DNA from: Bombus terrestris
Taxonomy: Eukaryota; Arthropoda; Insecta; Hymenoptera; Apidae
Length of the DNA stretch: 64,000 nt
Assembly (NCBI RefSeq): GCF_910591885.1
Contig: NC_063271.1
Coordinates: 21,777,334-21,841,333, forward strand
Direction of reading: 5' to 3'
Part shown: in pieces, positions 61,350 through 64,000 of the stretch
Position numbering within the stretch: position 1 is the stretch's first letter
Layout: the number at the start of each line of letters is the position of its first letter
Notes under the pieces: generated by a model
What the model was told of the DNA's origin: nothing
What the model saw: the letters and a program-made list of their open reading frames with translations, nothing else
The model's database searches: none
Program-made: the position numbers and the translations under genes

Positions 61350-64000
61350 ATATAACGTATAACGTTATATACTATTACTATATAACGTATAACGTTATAT
61401 ACTATTACTATATAACGTATAACGTTATATACTATTACTATATAACGTATAACGTTATATACTATTACTATATAACGCATAACGTTATATAATATTACTC
61501 TATAACGTATAACGTTATATACTATTACTATATAACGTATAACGTTATATACTATTACTATATAACGCATAACGTTATATACTATTACTATATAACGTAT
61601 AACGTTATATACTATTACTATATAACGTATAACGTTATATACTATTACTATATAACGTATAACGTTATAAACTATTACTATATAACGTATAACGTTATAT
61701 ACTATTACTATATAACGCATAACGTTATATAATATTACTATATAACGTATAACGTTATATACTATTACTATATAACGTATAACGTTATATACTATTACGT
61801 ATTAACGTATAACGTTATATAGTATTACCATATCACGTATAACGTTGTATATTATTACGTACTAACGTATAACGTTATATACTATTACTATATAACGTAT
61901 AACGTTATATACTATTACTATATAACGTATAACGTTATATACTATTGCTATATAACGTATAACGTTATATACTATGACTATATACCGCATAACGTTATAT
62001 AATATTACTATATAACGCATAACGTTATATACTATTACTATATAACGTATAACGTTATATACTATTACTATATAACGTATAACGTTATATACTATTACTA
62101 TATAACGTATAACGATATATACTATTCCGTACTATCGTATAACGTTATATACTATTACTATATAACGTATAACGTTATATGCTATTACTATATAACGCAT
62201 AACGTTATATACTATTACTATATAACGCATAACGTTATATAATATTACTATATAACGCATAACGTTATATACTATTACTATATAACGCATAACGTTATAT
62301 AATATTACTATATAACGTATAACGTTATATACTATTACTATATAACGTATAACGTTATATACTATTACTATATAACGCATAACGTTATATACTATTACTA
62401 TATAACGCATAACGTTATATAATATTACTATATAACGTATAACGTTATATACTATTACTATATAACGTATAACGTTATATACTATTACTATATAACGTAT
62501 AACGTTATATACTATTACTATATAACGTATAACGTTATATACTATTACTATATAACGTATAACGTTATATACTATTACTATATAACGTATAACGTTATAT
62601 ACTATTGCTATATAACGTATAACGTTATATACTATTACTATATAACGTATAACGATATATACTATGACGTATTAACGTATAACGTTATATACTATTACGT
62701 AATAGCGTATAACGTTATATAGTATTACCATATCACGTATAACGTTGTATATTATTACGTACTAACGTATAACGTTATATACTATTACTATATAACGTAT
62801 AACGTTATATACTATTACTATATAACGTATAACGTTATATACTATTACTATATAACGTATAACGTTATATACTATGACTATATACCGCATAACGTTATAT
62901 AATATTACTATATAACGCATAACGTTATATACTATTACTATATAACGTATAACGTTATATACTATTACTATATAACGTATAACGTTATATACTATTACTA
63001 TATAACGTATAACGATATATACTATTCCGTACTATCGTATAACGTTATATACTATTACTATATAACGCATAACGTTATATACTATTACTATATAACGTAT
63101 AACGTTATATACTATTACTATATAACGTATAACGTTATATACTATTACTATATAACGCATAACGTTATATAATATTACTATATAACGTATAACGTTATAT
63201 ACTATTACTATATAACGTATAACGTTATATACTATTACTATATAATGTATAACGTTATATACTATTACTATATAACGTATAACGTTATATACTGTTACTA
63301 TATAACGTATAACGATATATACTATTACGTATTAACGTATAACGTTATATACTATTACGTACTAACGTATAACGTTATATACTATTACTATATAACGTAT
63401 ATCGCTATATACTATTACTATATAACGTATATCGCTATATACTATTACTATATAACGTATAACGATATATACTGTTACTATATAACGTATAACGATATAT
63501 ACTATTACGTATTAACGTATAACGTTATATACCATTACGTAATAGCGTATAACGTTATATAGTATTACCATATCACGTATAACGTTGTATATTATTACGT
63601 ACTAACGTATAACGTTATATACTATTACTATATAACGTATAACGTTATATACTATTACTATATAACGTATAACGTTATATACTATTACTATATAACGCAT
63701 AACGTTATATAATATTACTATATAACGTATAACGTTATATACTATTACTATATAACGTATAACGTTATATACTATTACTATATACCGCATAACGTTATAT
63801 AATATTACTATATAACGCATAACGTTATATACTATTACTATATAACGCATAACGTTATATAATATTACTATATAACGTATAACGTTATATACTATTACTA
63901 TATAACGTATAACGTTATATACTATTACTATATAACGTATATCGCTATATACTATTACTATATAACGTATAACGATATATACTATGACGTATTAACGTAT
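61350..64000 (+). repeat. 2.7-kb right-hand block, copy 3, cut by window edge
   Basis: This block repeats 45,690-48,490. Relative to that copy it has ATATAACGTA in place of ATATAACGCA near 62,161, ACTATGACT rather than CCTATGACT near 62,871, and lacks five monomers just before the TATAATGTAT unit at 63,241. The window ends within the block, so the array continues to the right. Confidence 0.88.

Larger units (their letters stand above)
1..64000 (+). repeat. 30-bp satellite DNA array, whole window
   Basis: Every stretch of the window is a copy of a 30-bp monomer in head-to-tail order, about 2,130 copies. The canonical monomer reads L arm TATATAACGT, spacer ATA, R arm ACGTTATATA, linker CTATTAC. 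It has 12 A, 12 T, 4 C and 2 G, so it is 20% GC and C-rich over G on this strand. Both G residues lie in CpG. Orientation is constant, with no strand switch. Register is exact from 1 to 41,100 and again from 41,101 to the end with a one-base offset. No unique spacer, transposable element, tRNA, rRNA or coding gene interrupts it. Established knowledge: arrays of this size and homogeneity are typical of eukaryotic satellite heterochromatin. Chromosomal location and species are unknown; I do not recognise the family. Confidence 0.99.

Noticed and set aside
1..64000. CRISPR array
   Set aside because: There are no unique spacers between repeats. The 30-bp unit is contiguous and the small variable parts are shared among copies.
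1..64000. Telomeric repeat or subtelomeric signature
   Set aside because: No short G-rich telomere-like repeat is present; the only G residues in the canonical unit are in CpG.
1..64000. CENP-B box
   Set aside because: No sequence resembling the GC-containing 17-bp box (TTCG and CGGG cores) is visible; centromere function is therefore only a possibility.
1..64000. Bacterial or phage iteron origin, or plasmid
   Set aside because: Iteron arrays are short and sit next to replication genes. Here more than 2,000 units occur with no gene at all.
1..64000. Rho-independent terminators at the hairpins
   Set aside because: The stems are AT-rich, not GC-rich, no T-tract follows, and no transcription unit exists to terminate.
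1..64000. Transposon or terminal inverted repeats
   Set aside because: The inverted repeats are internal to each monomer and occur throughout. No element boundary, target-site duplication or transposase is present.

Overview
The whole 64,000-base window is one uninterrupted satellite-DNA array. I see no gene, RNA gene, transposon or unique sequence. The unit is a 30-bp monomer of about 20% GC, present in roughly 2,130 head-to-tail copies. The canonical monomer is two 10-bp arms and two spacers: TATATAACGT, ATA, ACGTTATATA, CTATTAC. The second arm is the exact reverse complement of the first. Each arm can therefore pair across the 3-base spacer inside its own monomer or across the 7-base linker with the neighbouring monomer. 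The strand orientation never switches. The 30-bp register is unbroken for the first 41,100 bases, slips once by one base, and is then unbroken to the end.

Monomers fall into two broad classes. Type A is the canonical unit and its near variants (GTA to GCA after the first CpG; TAATATTACT in place of TACTATTACT). Type B monomers follow a linker ending in ACG or ACC, and their left arm is replaced (TATTAACG, TAATAGCG, ATATCACG, TACTAACG, TACTATCG). Type B monomers usually occur in fixed-order modules of about five units (150 bp), entered through a monomer carrying AACGAT instead of AACGTT.

The A and B pattern is reused at many scales, giving nested higher-order repeats. There are local tandem duplications of 120, 300, 600, 990 and 1,020 bp, and higher-order units of 2,160 bp (19.4-24.5 kb) and 2,220 bp (34.8-44 kb). 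A tandem duplication of about 7.3 kb joins 16.4-23.6 kb to 24.5-31.8 kb. A block of about 3.3 kb occurs at 5.9-9.2 kb, 31.4-34.7 kb and 56.2-59.5 kb, with a partial copy at the left edge. Right-hand blocks near 46-48 kb recur at 51-53 kb and 61-64 kb. Nearly all length differences between copies are multiples of 30 bp. Two broad haplotype territories are visible, changing over near 45 kb.

Such a long, near-homogeneous array implies a eukaryotic chromosome, probably centromeric, pericentromeric, subtelomeric or sex-linked heterochromatin, assembled from accurate long reads. I do not recognise the monomer family and cannot name the organism. Open reading frames of 60-157 codons exist only because 30 is divisible by 3 and some frames lack stops; they encode decapeptide repeats and I do not regard them as genes.
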